From positions 71,233-98,477 of the forward strand of contig NW_014577531.1 of NCBI RefSeq assembly GCF_000485595.1: 27,245 nucleotides of DNA. Reading direction: 5' to 3'. Source of the stretch: Priapulus caudatus. Its lineage: Eukaryota; Priapulida; Priapulimorpha; Priapulimorphida; Priapulidae. Under the pieces are notes generated by a model. The model was given only the letters and a program-made list of their open reading frames with translations, had not been told where the DNA came from and ran no database searches. Positions 1 to 11,500 of the stretch are shown here, piece by piece (position 1 is the first letter of the stretch; each line of letters starts with the position of its first letter). The translations under genes were made by a program, and so were the position numbers.

Positions 1-105
1 AGACCCCCCTCAAAAAAAGAAAAAAGCCTACCCACCTACCGAAACTTTTCAGCCTGGGTCGGGTGAGGGCAAACAAATATTTTTTTAATTGTGGCCTAAG
101 ACTTG
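1..105. repeat. Possible truncated copy of the AGGCC-type element
   Basis: The stretch ending TTTTTTTAATTGTGGCCTAA resembles the right end of the element at 10088-10355 (TTTTTTTGTTTGGCCTAA), including a preceding GGGTCGG. Identity is loose, and the other end would lie outside the window. Confidence 0.3.
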
Positions 106-586
106 ATCGTAAAAGCTTAGCATTTAATGAAGGCAGAGTATTGCTGAAACCATACCTAGATCTGCCACTGGACCTCTCCCTTGAAATTGTGTCACGTCTG
201 GCTCTGTTGATGACAAATCAAATATTAAAGATTCTATGAACAAAAATATACACATCAAACATCAAGCAGAAAACATCGTCGTGTGACATTCACTGCAAAA
301 TACACATGTATTTGAATTTAAAATTCTTTGAATTTCAGCAAAACCAACTGGTTGGAAGAAAAGATGTCTTTTTACCTCATTTAGTGAAGCATGATATGAA
401 CGTTTCTTATTCGCAGTGCTGAACAGACAAGGTAATCATTATCATTTAATAATGCTAATAAGTATTCTGATATAAAAATCTTGTGTGAGTGTGCGTGTGT
501 GATTATATTCACTTCTAGCAAGAAACCACACTAGTCTAATACAATTTTCTTGCACAACTCATAGTAAACTACAATCCTGGTATGTA
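106..586. other. RBM25 intron sequence, nothing recognised
   Basis: This is AT-rich sequence downstream of the last visible RBM25 exon. I see a short GTGTGAGTGTGCGTGTGTG run near 483 and no exon-like open frame on the minus strand. Confidence 0.5.
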
Positions 587-977
587 CAGGGTTCGTACAC
601 ACAAGGCAAAACATTTCTCTCAAACTTTTCCAGGACTAAGAAGGTCCAATTTTCTAGACCACAACACTGAAACTAAACAGAATCTTTGCACCGCCTGTCT
701 TCCGATTAACAATCAGTGAACAAACACTTGCCTTAAGTATATTTTATTGCTTGTCAGCCAGTAAAGAGGGTTTTATCTTCAGTATAGTAACTTGTTAGTA
801 TCATTGGTATAATGTGGACACAACAGACATGTACCAGGACTTTTTAGAACATGTAAATAGCACATTTTCCACGACTTTCAAAGACAATAGATTATTTTCC
901 AGGACTTTGTAGACCAGGAAAATGCCATTCTACAATTCCAGGACATTCTTGGTTTTCCAGGACCCGTACGAACCCTG
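587..977. mobile_element. Non-autonomous DNA transposon, CAGGGTTCGTAC inverted termini
   Basis: The left end CAGGGTTCGTAC (587-598) is the exact reverse complement of the right end GTACGAACCCTG (966-977). Flanks are TATGTA and TATGTG, an imperfect target duplication. Internal sequence repeats 'CCAGGACTTT'-like words and holds no transposase. Length is 391 bases. It belongs with the elements at 11484-11794 and 18495-19008 by its terminal bases. Confidence 0.75.
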
Positions 978-1269
978 TATGTGGAAACCACAGTCTGGGT
1001 AACTGTCTGTGAATAGCTTCCACTCCAAACACAGGAGAAGAAAAGGAGACAACAGCAGACTGGAACTTAATCAAACGTATCTAAACGTTCACATCGTCAC
1101 AAGTTTTCAGGCCACAATGTTTCTATACTATGTTTACAGTCTTACTAGACCATAAATGAATTGCAAACTAATGAAATAAGTCAATGTTTGTGGACAATAT
1201 TGTTTGGCATTTCGGCCAATTAATGATCCACAGCTGGCTGAAGACGACCCGCCCAAAACTGTTACTCAC

Positions 1270-1472
1270 CTCTCGCGTGACCTTGAACGGCGTCGTGGCA
1301 GTGACCTTGAGCGTGACCTTGACGCTGAGTGTTCGTCCCGCATACGCTGCTTCTCGCGCTCCTTCTCGAGAAAGCGCTCTCTCTCCACCGCCTTGATTCG
1401 CTCTCGCTCCCGTCTCCTCTCGCGCATGCACTCTCGCTCCTTCTCTCGTTTCTCCTTGTCCTTGTCATCCTC
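1270..1472 (-). CDS. RBM25: RBM25 exon, Arg/Glu-rich then Arg/Ser-rich, last exon visible
   Basis: The acceptor TTGTTGCAG precedes 1472 and the donor GTGAGT follows 1270, which ends in phase 2. It encodes EDDKDKEKREKERE at the start and SRSRSRSLPRRRSRSRE at the end. This is the expected start of the long RE/RS-rich middle of RBM25, which binds splicing partners. Plus-strand open frames over it are shadows of this composition. Confidence 0.9.
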
Positions 1473-2556
1473 CTGCAACAATACCAGCGCGAAACCTCAG
1501 TGATGACTAACAGAGCATGAACGACTGAAACTAGATAGCGAGTGAGAGCTGCCAACGCACTAAGCTGAAGTATTTGCGTGCAATTTCACATCGTCTGCTC
1601 TCATGCAACAGCCTACTGCTGCGGAGTCTGTACACAACGAGATTTGTGAAATGCAAATACTTTCCTTACGTGCAACAACTTCGTTCCTAAAAACATCCAT
1701 TACATCAATCATCGGGCATTTCGACCGAGAAGGTGGAAACCGGACGTCGTTATCAAACGCCGTTCGACAACGCGTCGGGAAACAAGAAGAGCGATAAAGT
1801 TTTAAATGGCTTCCACCTTCTCTACAATAGAAAACTCTCATTCGGTGGCATGCACTGTGCTCAGGGGTACCTTGTCTAGAATCGCAGCTTCGCTGTTGCT
1901 CCCTGGAGAATGTTACGCAGTCAGCCCACATCGTTAGTTGCTGAGCACAGTGCAAGCAAACCCATATCCATACGATCGAATTTGCATACAATCACGTGAA
2001 CATCGGCAGGTAACGTAAACTTGGACCTTTTCCATAATTTTGTCATTACCACGAATGTACCGACGGGAAAACAAGATGTGAGGAAAAAACATTTCCAGAT
2101 TCGTATGATGTTGGTTACTCAAGCTGTCACAATCTGCGCAGAAATGTTCACGTGATCGGCAATACAATCAACGTCGAAATTGCAATTTCCTACTGAGAAA
2201 GGGAACAATGAACTTCGAAGTCGATGGCCGCAGCAATTTCGTTCCTCCTCCTGTAGTTTATGCTGGCAGAGCTGCCTGCCGACATACCCGCTCACTCATA
2301 CACCCAGCCACGTGTACATCCCACACTGCTAATGGAGTCTGGCTGAGTTTCTCAATGAAGGAGAAGGAATGATGAGCATGATTAAATCATCCGCGGATTA
2401 GACCTTCGCAGTGAAATTAAGAAGGAAGCTGCAACACTCTGCACTTTATTTGACAGATATCAGACATGCCGAAATACACTAGCAATTTCCAGCAAGTATA
2501 ATATTTAGTAATATTATATATATATACATACCATATTATCTACTTCTGATACATAC

Positions 2557-2591
<35 letters not shown>

Positions 2592-5500
2592 TATTATACA
2601 TCTACATACACAGATACATATGGTCTCCTGAACATACGAGTTCAACACAATAAATTCATTTCTCACGGCAGAACACCACAAATAGTTGTCTCATATACAT
2701 ACATGTACAGTGCCAGCCTGCCTGCCCTTCCCCTGAACTGAAAGCGATGAAGTCTCTCATATACGTAGCTCTCTATTGTTGCCTTGTTCAAGATCTTCCT
2801 TATCATGTTTGACCACAGCTAGCTGGCAGGTGGAAGGGCCTGGCTAGATCTGCACCCAGGCACATCCAACCAACTGCCATCACTAGCTGGGAAGTGTTGT
2901 ACCCGTAAGGAACATGTAGCTATGCGGGGAAACTAGCAAGCCTGTCCGGATATTAGCAAAACAGACAGGTCTTACCAACATTTCCCCAGGCAGTGCTATC
3001 TCTACGGGTCTCACACATAGTGCACAAGCAAGCATGACTTCACAGATATCTCTGGGTTGCAACCAGGAACTGCAGGAACTCTATAGAACAGAAGCTCTCT
3101 GCCGAACCCGGACCAGGGTGTTGTGAAGGCATTGGATATCCATACATTTTGACATGTGAACACTATTGCTCAATAAATCAGCTGTTACCATACGCCACTT
3201 CAGATTTTAATAGAATTTGTCACTTATAGCGTGTTTAGTTTCAGGAACATCTGTAGTCGCTCACAGATACTCCCAGTAATGGCCAAGAGTAGCGACAACA
3301 TTCTGATTTCATTGAGAGTAATATTACATGTGTATCAATCTTGCGTTTATAGTCACTGAGCCTGTCTATAGCTTGAAACCCGAGCTGATGATGAACCTGT
3401 AAGTGGTCGAAAGACTGCCGCGGCCCGTCGTTCTGAAGCGGTTATTCTTGAAGGCGAACTCCTTCGAAGAAAGAACAAACTACGCCCTTTCTAAAAGGCT
3501 GCATCACCTTACACACATTCACACCCCATCCTCAAAATCCTACGTCACACCCGACAGACAACACCACTAACAACTTTCACGTATTAAAATGGTAGAACAT
3601 GAGTTAACAACCCTAATTCTTGTATGGATTACAGTCGAATTGTATATACATGTAAAATGCATTCAAGTGCCTGTAGTTGAACGTTGCACTGATGTTGGAA
3701 GAGTAAGACGCTTCTTTTACAGAATAAATTTCCATCATCAAACTACTAAAGCTGCCCGTAGTCAAACTAATCCGTATGACATAAGATTTGAAGCCATGCA
3801 GGTATCACAATATGAAACGCATGCACTATGTACCAATACTGTGTGAAGGGTTGCTGCTTATCTTCCTCTCACTTCTCAGACACGAATAAGTCTCACTAAA
3901 AATCACTCCCACTCCACCTCTCTCTGGCTTTATTCGGGGCACCAAATCTCATATACATGTTCTATATAGAAGTCCCAGAAACTTAGAGAGAACACTCTAA
4001 GAACTTCTATATAGAAGCCCCGTGTACTTCCAGGAAAGATACTCAAAATCACCCTAGCCTTATTGCTGAATACCTAAAACAGCACATCTCCAATCTATGT
4101 ACTAATCTATTAACAAGAGCCGCAGAGCGTCAGGGCTCATCTGAGGTCTGTTACTACGGTTATAAACGTAACATTTAAGTCGCGCGTAGTGACACCTTTG
4201 TTAGGCGCAATTATGTAGATACGCAGTTGCGTACACATCATTTCAGCAACCTTCTGCATTCTGCATACCTCCCAAATCCCATTGGCTGATACAATGAGTG
4301 CCTGAAACTCCTGTTTTATGGCTGATTTGTGACACAAATCAATGTTTAACCTTCCTCTTGAGGGTCAAAAGGTTATCAGACACTTACTCTTCGCATGTCA
4401 GCGGAAAGTACATTTCATGGTGCTTTCAATAAAGCCATAAAAATGGTTGGTCACTGCTGAAACAAAAAAGTTTTTCAATCGCTCCGTCAGACCATGTCCT
4501 CAGAAAATGTTTAAAATCTGCCCTGTGTCCATTGAACTTTGACCTGGTACTCCAATTTCGGCACAGTGATGGCTTTCCTACCATGATGTCTATACACCGA
4601 CTATCACGAGCCTAGGTCGGCATTTTAGATTTGTGCCGCAATTCTGCATTTCCTCCTATACCTTAAGTTAAGGAGGGAATGGTCCCCCTTCTTTTTCACC
4701 TCTTGACATTTGACTTTTGACCCCCATCTTCGCCATCCCAACTCGTTTTTGGATTCCCCCCCCCACGTCCCGACTTTCGAATCCGTACGTCGAGATGTTT
4801 AGATTTGTGCCCAACTGTTGACGGACGCACGGACGGATGCACGCACGCACGCACGTACGATCATGCGATTCTACAAGCTGCATCTGACTACAAAATTGGC
4901 TCCAGCCGGACATTTCTCAGGTTAAATTCTTTTCTAGTGACAGCAAGAGAATTCGCTAGTATAGTCTGCACACACCTCTCATCATGTTCACATATACATC
5001 AAGGTGTGTTCTCACACACGGCCTGGGTAATCTGGTGTGGACCACGTCTTCTGTTATTATTACAATCAAAGGAAGAGATGTCAACTTACCTTCTCCTATG
5101 CATATTATAACACATCACACTCAAGAGATCCTGCTCAGGCCTGGTGAACGTTTACACTATATCGTTTCAAACACAAGGAAAGGCAACTTGTTAAACGGTG
5201 ATCGCCCCTACAGCAGCACCGATACAAAAACACACGAGCAACGCTAGTGACTGCATGTAGACATCCCAGCACTCAGTCAGTTAGAATGAGCTTGTGTGAC
5301 ACAGTTACTGTCATCGTGCTCATGCTCCAATTATACGTCAGTCCAATTTCTAATTGGCTTAGAGATGAGCACAAATGGCGCAACAAGTGTATTACGGCCA
5401 ATAGGAAGTGAAATATACAGCACTAGCATTTGTTAATGTTGCTTCGAAAAAAATACAGCAAGTACAGCAAGTACAGCAAGTAGGTTGTAGTACATAGTCG

Positions 5501-8500
5501 GTGATGATTTGCATTTTGTCTAACATTTGACATTCCTTATTGTATTGCAATGGCTTTGAATGATATTTATTAATTGTCAAGGAATATTATGTTGTAATTT
5601 ATCTCCCCCATATGATGTATAATGTATGACAAGCATGTAAGTGCACCTGAATGAACAGGACACAGCTCTTTCATTAAGCTAACTGATGTTACTGTAAATC
5701 TTCAGGTTCTAATTCTCCAACCTATCATCCGATCACTGTGTGCATTTAATATTGCAGACATATTACTGTAGGAAGGTTAGGTAACAATGTGACGTCTATT
5801 TCACGTGTAAATGACGACTGTAGCCTACACTGACATTATCATCTGTTGTGTTCTGAGAAACATGTACTGCGATTATATTCTGTGGATCTTACGGTGTTTC
5901 TTGTAATCATTACAGCGATTCTCACAAACATCGTCAAGCGAAGCGTGCACCTGGCTCTCAGACCTATTCAAACCATCTCCTTTCCGCAAAATAGCATCCT
6001 GCGGAAGCAATTTCACAACACGCCTGTGCATAATGTACCTGCGCACCGGCTAAACACACGAGGCTTCCTGAATCCCTGCACAGAAAGCCACGTGTTCCAA
6101 TAACAGAAGCAGATTAAAGAGTGCATACCTTGTACGTGCTGCGGAAACTACGAATCTCTCGGTGAATCAGATTCTTCTTATCCTCTTCCATCTCTACGTC
6201 GTCCAAAGTTGTCTACGTGGGGGAAAAACATGCGATGAGTTGAGGTAAACGTGCATTCTGTGCATTTCACAAATAACCCTAGACGCGATACATCTCCACA
6301 GCGCACTGCAACTGGCTACTATTACCTGCTTGGGGTTAAGTAAAATTTGGTAGTTCGTTCAGCACTCTCAATGTCTGCACAGCTATGACACTACTTTGAT
6401 TTACAGAAGCTTGTGAGGTGAGCAGTAAAGCCGGGCGTTTGCAGCCAGTATGAACAGCAAGTGCAGCTAACAGATTTTGCTTTCATAATAAATAAAAAAT
6501 TATATTTTATAGACTAATAGCCAACATTCACACTAGAATAAAAATATGCAATTTTAAATTTCACCGATTAAGAGATGATCTATCTCAGACTCTGAAGCTA
6601 TCGGACAGCCAGTTTTGTGGCAAGTAACTTCTAAGCTAGACTGTGGCCATTTCCAATTATGCCCTTAGGTTACTGGAGCAGGTTGCGTTCCACGTATGCG
6701 TAGGTGTGAAGGCTATACACAGCCACACTGGCAGAGTATAATGTGGAGTGGTACGAACATTTCCACACACCGAGCGTGTGATTAGTGTCCGTCCATTCAC
6801 CGTGAAACTCTCTTAGAAAAGTCTGAATGAATTACGACAGGGTGTGCATTTTATTCATCTAAATATGGACACGGGTGTACAAATACATATCAACTATAAA
6901 TTAAAAACAGTTTCAGAATTTTAATTGGAAGTCTTTTACTTTAATGATGGCTTGTAATGTTATTAAATCGCCCTGTCTATTAACAGTGTGAGATGATGCT
7001 GTGGCTACTGCAAGCCTCCGATAGCATATCAATCATCACTTCCTGATCACTAACTCACCCCTTTTCTGTCTCCTTTCTCATCGTCCTTCCTCTCCCTATC
7101 ACGCTGTCTTCGATCCTTCTTCTGCTGGTCCTGTGACTCTGAATCAATCGCACGACAATGAGCACACTTGCTGGGCTGCACTCTTCGAAGCGACTAAACA
7201 TTTTCACGAAATTTTCACGAAAAGACTCACCACACGTAAGTGGCCAAGGCGACCATCGCAGTAGCATCCAAGCAGTGGTAAACCAACGACAAATCACATG
7301 CTCGCAACACTTCGCACACACGCACGCACGCACGCACACACACACACACACAGTCAGAGGTGGCACTGTAACAAGGATGATGATAGAAAGCCAATCTTGT
7401 TGTAGTAACCGGAATAATCTTTAATAACTCATACAGCGTAGACACATCGCACAAAGAGACAAATACATGTTACAGTCAGAGGTGGCACTCACCGTCGTTG
7501 GGTACCTTTGACAGCTCGTGTGCATTCTCCTTCAGCACGGCCCTCAGCGTGTCTTTCACGATCTCGTCGTGTTTGATCGCGTCTGCGTCAAGCTCGTCGT
7601 CATCGGCGGCGTCGTCTGCCAGCGGCCGCTTGCCCTGCATCTCTCGCTTCTTAACCTTGTATTCATCCAGCAACGCCTTCGTCTTAGCATCAACTTTCAC
7701 CTGCGGATTGACACGGACATTAGAAGCTGGAACGCATCACTTGTGTGCTAGTAACGCTACACGACGCGACGGAAATGATTCGCCATGTTTTGAAGGAGTT
7801 CTGAACAGGGAATTGCCACAGTGAATAATATTCATCTGGTTTTTACCAATCGAATTTGGCGATCTCACAAACTCTGCAAAACATGACAATTTCTTACAAG
7901 GTCTTAGTAAACAGATGCTCATGAACTAAATACAAGCTCAAACAGCGTGATCATCAGTTTGAAAAATTACATGGTTGATAACTTCCACTATGATCAAGAT
8001 GCTCATTGATAACTCCACATGCCTCACGTTTACTAACTACTTACAACTAGTTTCCTGTCAGCTATTTGCAGATCATGCAAGAGCCTGATAGCCCGCAATG
8101 TTGACTCCGGGTTGTCATACTCACAAAAACCAAATGCTGCAAAATTAAACTGAATGTCACATATGGAATTTTCGTGGCAATTTGGCATATTATTATTGGC
8201 AATAACCAACAATTCTTCCTAACGCAATAGTTTTATACAGATCATAGCATTTCACATTGAAACAGAATTCGAAGGTCTTGCCCGATATCATCATAACTCA
8301 CTATAAAATGCTGCAAAAAGGAAAGGTTTTTAGTTGTCTTGGCTGTAACCTCTTAACATGTAGTTTGATTCTATAGAATTCGTACTAAAATGTTGTATTG
8401 GACATAAGGGTTTTGGAGAAAAAAGGGAAAGTCAAATCTATGAACATGACCCAGTTTTATCTTTTATATCACAGGTAGTCATACGTACTCGATAAATTAA

Positions 8501-11500
8501 TTACAAAAAAGTGGGCCTCCTGTGTGACCACCTACCTTGCAGTTTCCCAGATGCTCCCTGCACTCGCTTCCAGCTTACCACATTTCCGCACTTGCCCAAC
8601 ATTGTGCGAATCATAGTGTCTGGACCTCGCTCACAAATATTTCCCACAAACACTGTGGTCACTGGAAAGTCCTCTGATGGCTTTTTGTTGTCCTGTGAAT
8701 GAAAGAAGAGAAAGGTGTTGAAACCTGTTAATGATGCTTAAACAGTACAGATTTGAAAAAACCCTACTCTAGTAATGTTGAACGGTAGTTAGGTTCATAC
8801 CCATAGAAAGTAGGATCCCAATAGATTGTGCACAGAGTGATTCTAGTATTTGTATCACCGAAACCAATGACTGATGTATAACTACATCTAAAACAGAAAC
8901 TTGATCGAAAAAAATAAACGTTGGAAGCTAATTACATTGTCATTCAGCTATTTGATTACGCCCCAATGATGTTAACCCCGAACAATAAAGCAGGACTTAC
9001 AAACACATTAGGTTGCCTCTTAATTGCAAACCAATAAAAAATCATGTAAAAAACTTAATTTGATCACAATAAACATTCTGTTATGGAAAAGAAACCCCAC
9101 CCCATAAAGCTAATTCTCACATGAGAACTTCCAGTATGCATTTCGAAATAAACAACCAATTCCAACGGTTTCAATAATTTGCGTACATAGCCCATTGGTT
9201 TCACCAACAACCATTAAATCATTTTAAAATGCTCACATAAATGTAGTTAATAATTATACATATGACAGTAAGTGCGACGGATTACCTTGTTAGTTACATT
9301 AATCTGCTGTCGTCTGTTCCTTCCCCTATTTGCAGAATCATTCATTGGAATCTGAACTCCTGTCATCATCTAACGATGCATTAGAAGACGAAAATTAATT
9401 ACAACTTTGCGGGCACGACCACGTTCGAATATACATGTCCTTTTAGAAATGCCAAAATGTTAGGATAAATCTCTAAATCTCAGCTCATGCATGCAGACAT
9501 GCAGTGCTAGTTGGTGCTATGTTCAGTAGCAAACAACGCAGACTAGTAACATAGCATACGATATTATCTCATATATGAGGGTAACATGGCAATACTCTAT
9601 AGATAGTACAGGTTGAACCTCACTAGTACGTAATCTGGCAGCTTGGAACGACACTTTAAATCTGGTAGTTGTTAGTTTTTATTTATTAATCAACTTATGT
9701 TTGTGCCTCACAGTACAGTAAACCTATGTCACAATACTAACACTTTGTCATAAACAGGTCTAGCCTGTCAGCCCAGTTTATGCTCACAGAAGTTGTATCA
9801 GTATTGGTAATAATGCAGTATGTGCTTTATTATTTTTATTTTTTAACCCCGGATTTGAGCTTTCACAAATCTAGAACAGGTCTACTCCCATGATTTGCTG
9901 ATTAATGAGCTTCAACCTGAACTACAACATGGATTTCACATATTAGCTAACAATACTATTCTCTAATTAATATAATATATGATGAATGATTACTTACAGG
10001 TCCTCCCATCATCATAGGCATCATGCCAGCTAAAAATAAACAGATATATGCATATAGATGTATAGTATATACAATCAATTGTGTATAAGGCCAAACAAAA
10101 AAATAGGTGTGTTTCCTATTGCATCGAAAACAAAAGTAGTTTTTTTTTTTTTTGGCTATAAAGTGGTGTATAGGTAGGGATAAGTTAGTAAGCAAGTCCA
10201 GAACGTGTTTGTAGTAAAAAATCTCAAGTTTTGTCTGTCAAATTTCAAATTAAAAAACTTTTTATTTTTATTTTGGGAAAAAAAGTTTAGGGTCGGCCCT
10301 AATAATCTAGGGACGGTTGGTCGACCGGAAACACACCTATTTTTTTGTTTGGCCTAAACTGGTGTCTTAGATAGAGATACATCTTGTTTTTAAATAAAGC
10401 ATGTGATTGATTAGATTCATTGGTCAATAAACGTTCACTCTTCATTACAGCAATACCCAATCCATGCAAGCGCGTGAGTGTATCCTAAGCGTTATCAAAC
10501 CCACTTACCTTTAAACAAATTTTTTACATCTTAATGCTCAACACTGAATTTATGAGAGGCATGGCCCAAAACCAGGTAGGACAGACATGAGGGTTTACTC
10601 CTATAGATATCTGGCACTTACCCATTGCACTGTGGTGAAATCTGGGCCCTAATATGTTCTTTTATAAGCCCCATAGGGGGGCTCTAACAGCATTGATTTT
10701 TAAACAAAATTCAAATTCAATACAAATTTTACATAGTCTAAGCGCTCGATTCGCCGTGCATATTAACGATGGCCGCCAATCTCCCGGTGAACTAAACTTT
10801 GCCTTTCAACAGGGAAAACCGAACATAAATTGACAAAAGAAAAACATAGCTACGTACTTTCTAACTCCCTTCATCATATCAAGTGCATAATAATTCTCAA
10901 AATGCTTGATTAATGGGTGCATTTTGGTTTAGAAGAGCAAAATATTTCCCAAATTCAAAAACAGTCCACCATGATGTTTTCTCGCAGCACCATATAGAGT
11001 CAAACGCCATTATTGGCAAAAATATTTTATTCCACCATTTTAGATCAATAAAAAAAAACCAATCAATTGGCGAAGTCAATCATAAATAATATAAAATATT
11101 CCGGTTTAAATGTCCATACATCAAAAATATTTTTTTAACTAGAAAGAGCAGTTGTCGCCAACTACATGTATACCCTGTGTTCTCCCCAAGATGTGTAAGT
11201 ATACAAAGTTTGGTCGCGCTAGGTCAATTAGGGGCCGAGTTATAGAGCGGAAAGAAAATATGATAAAGGTCAAGGTCAAGGTCAAATAAAGGTTGCAGTG
11301 ACCTGGTTTTGCAGTTTGGTAGCGCTAGGTCAATCAGGGGCCGAGTTAGAGAGCAGAAGGGAAATATGATCAAGGTCAAAGTAAAGGTCGCAGTGACCTG
11401 GTTTTGGTACGCTGCTCACCTTCTCCCCAAGATGTGTAAGTATACCAAGTTTGGTAGCGCTAGGTCAATTAGGGGCCGAGTTACAGGGTTCATAGTAGTA

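Noticed and set aside
1204-1503. Ser/Arg-rich plus-strand frame
   Set aside because: Antisense shadow of the Arg/Glu/Ser-rich RBM25 exon at 1270-1472.
1560-1991. 143-codon minus-strand open frame
   Set aside because: No recognisable domain, Cys/His/Arg-heavy composition and no link to RBM25; probably chance in a less AT-rich intron patch.
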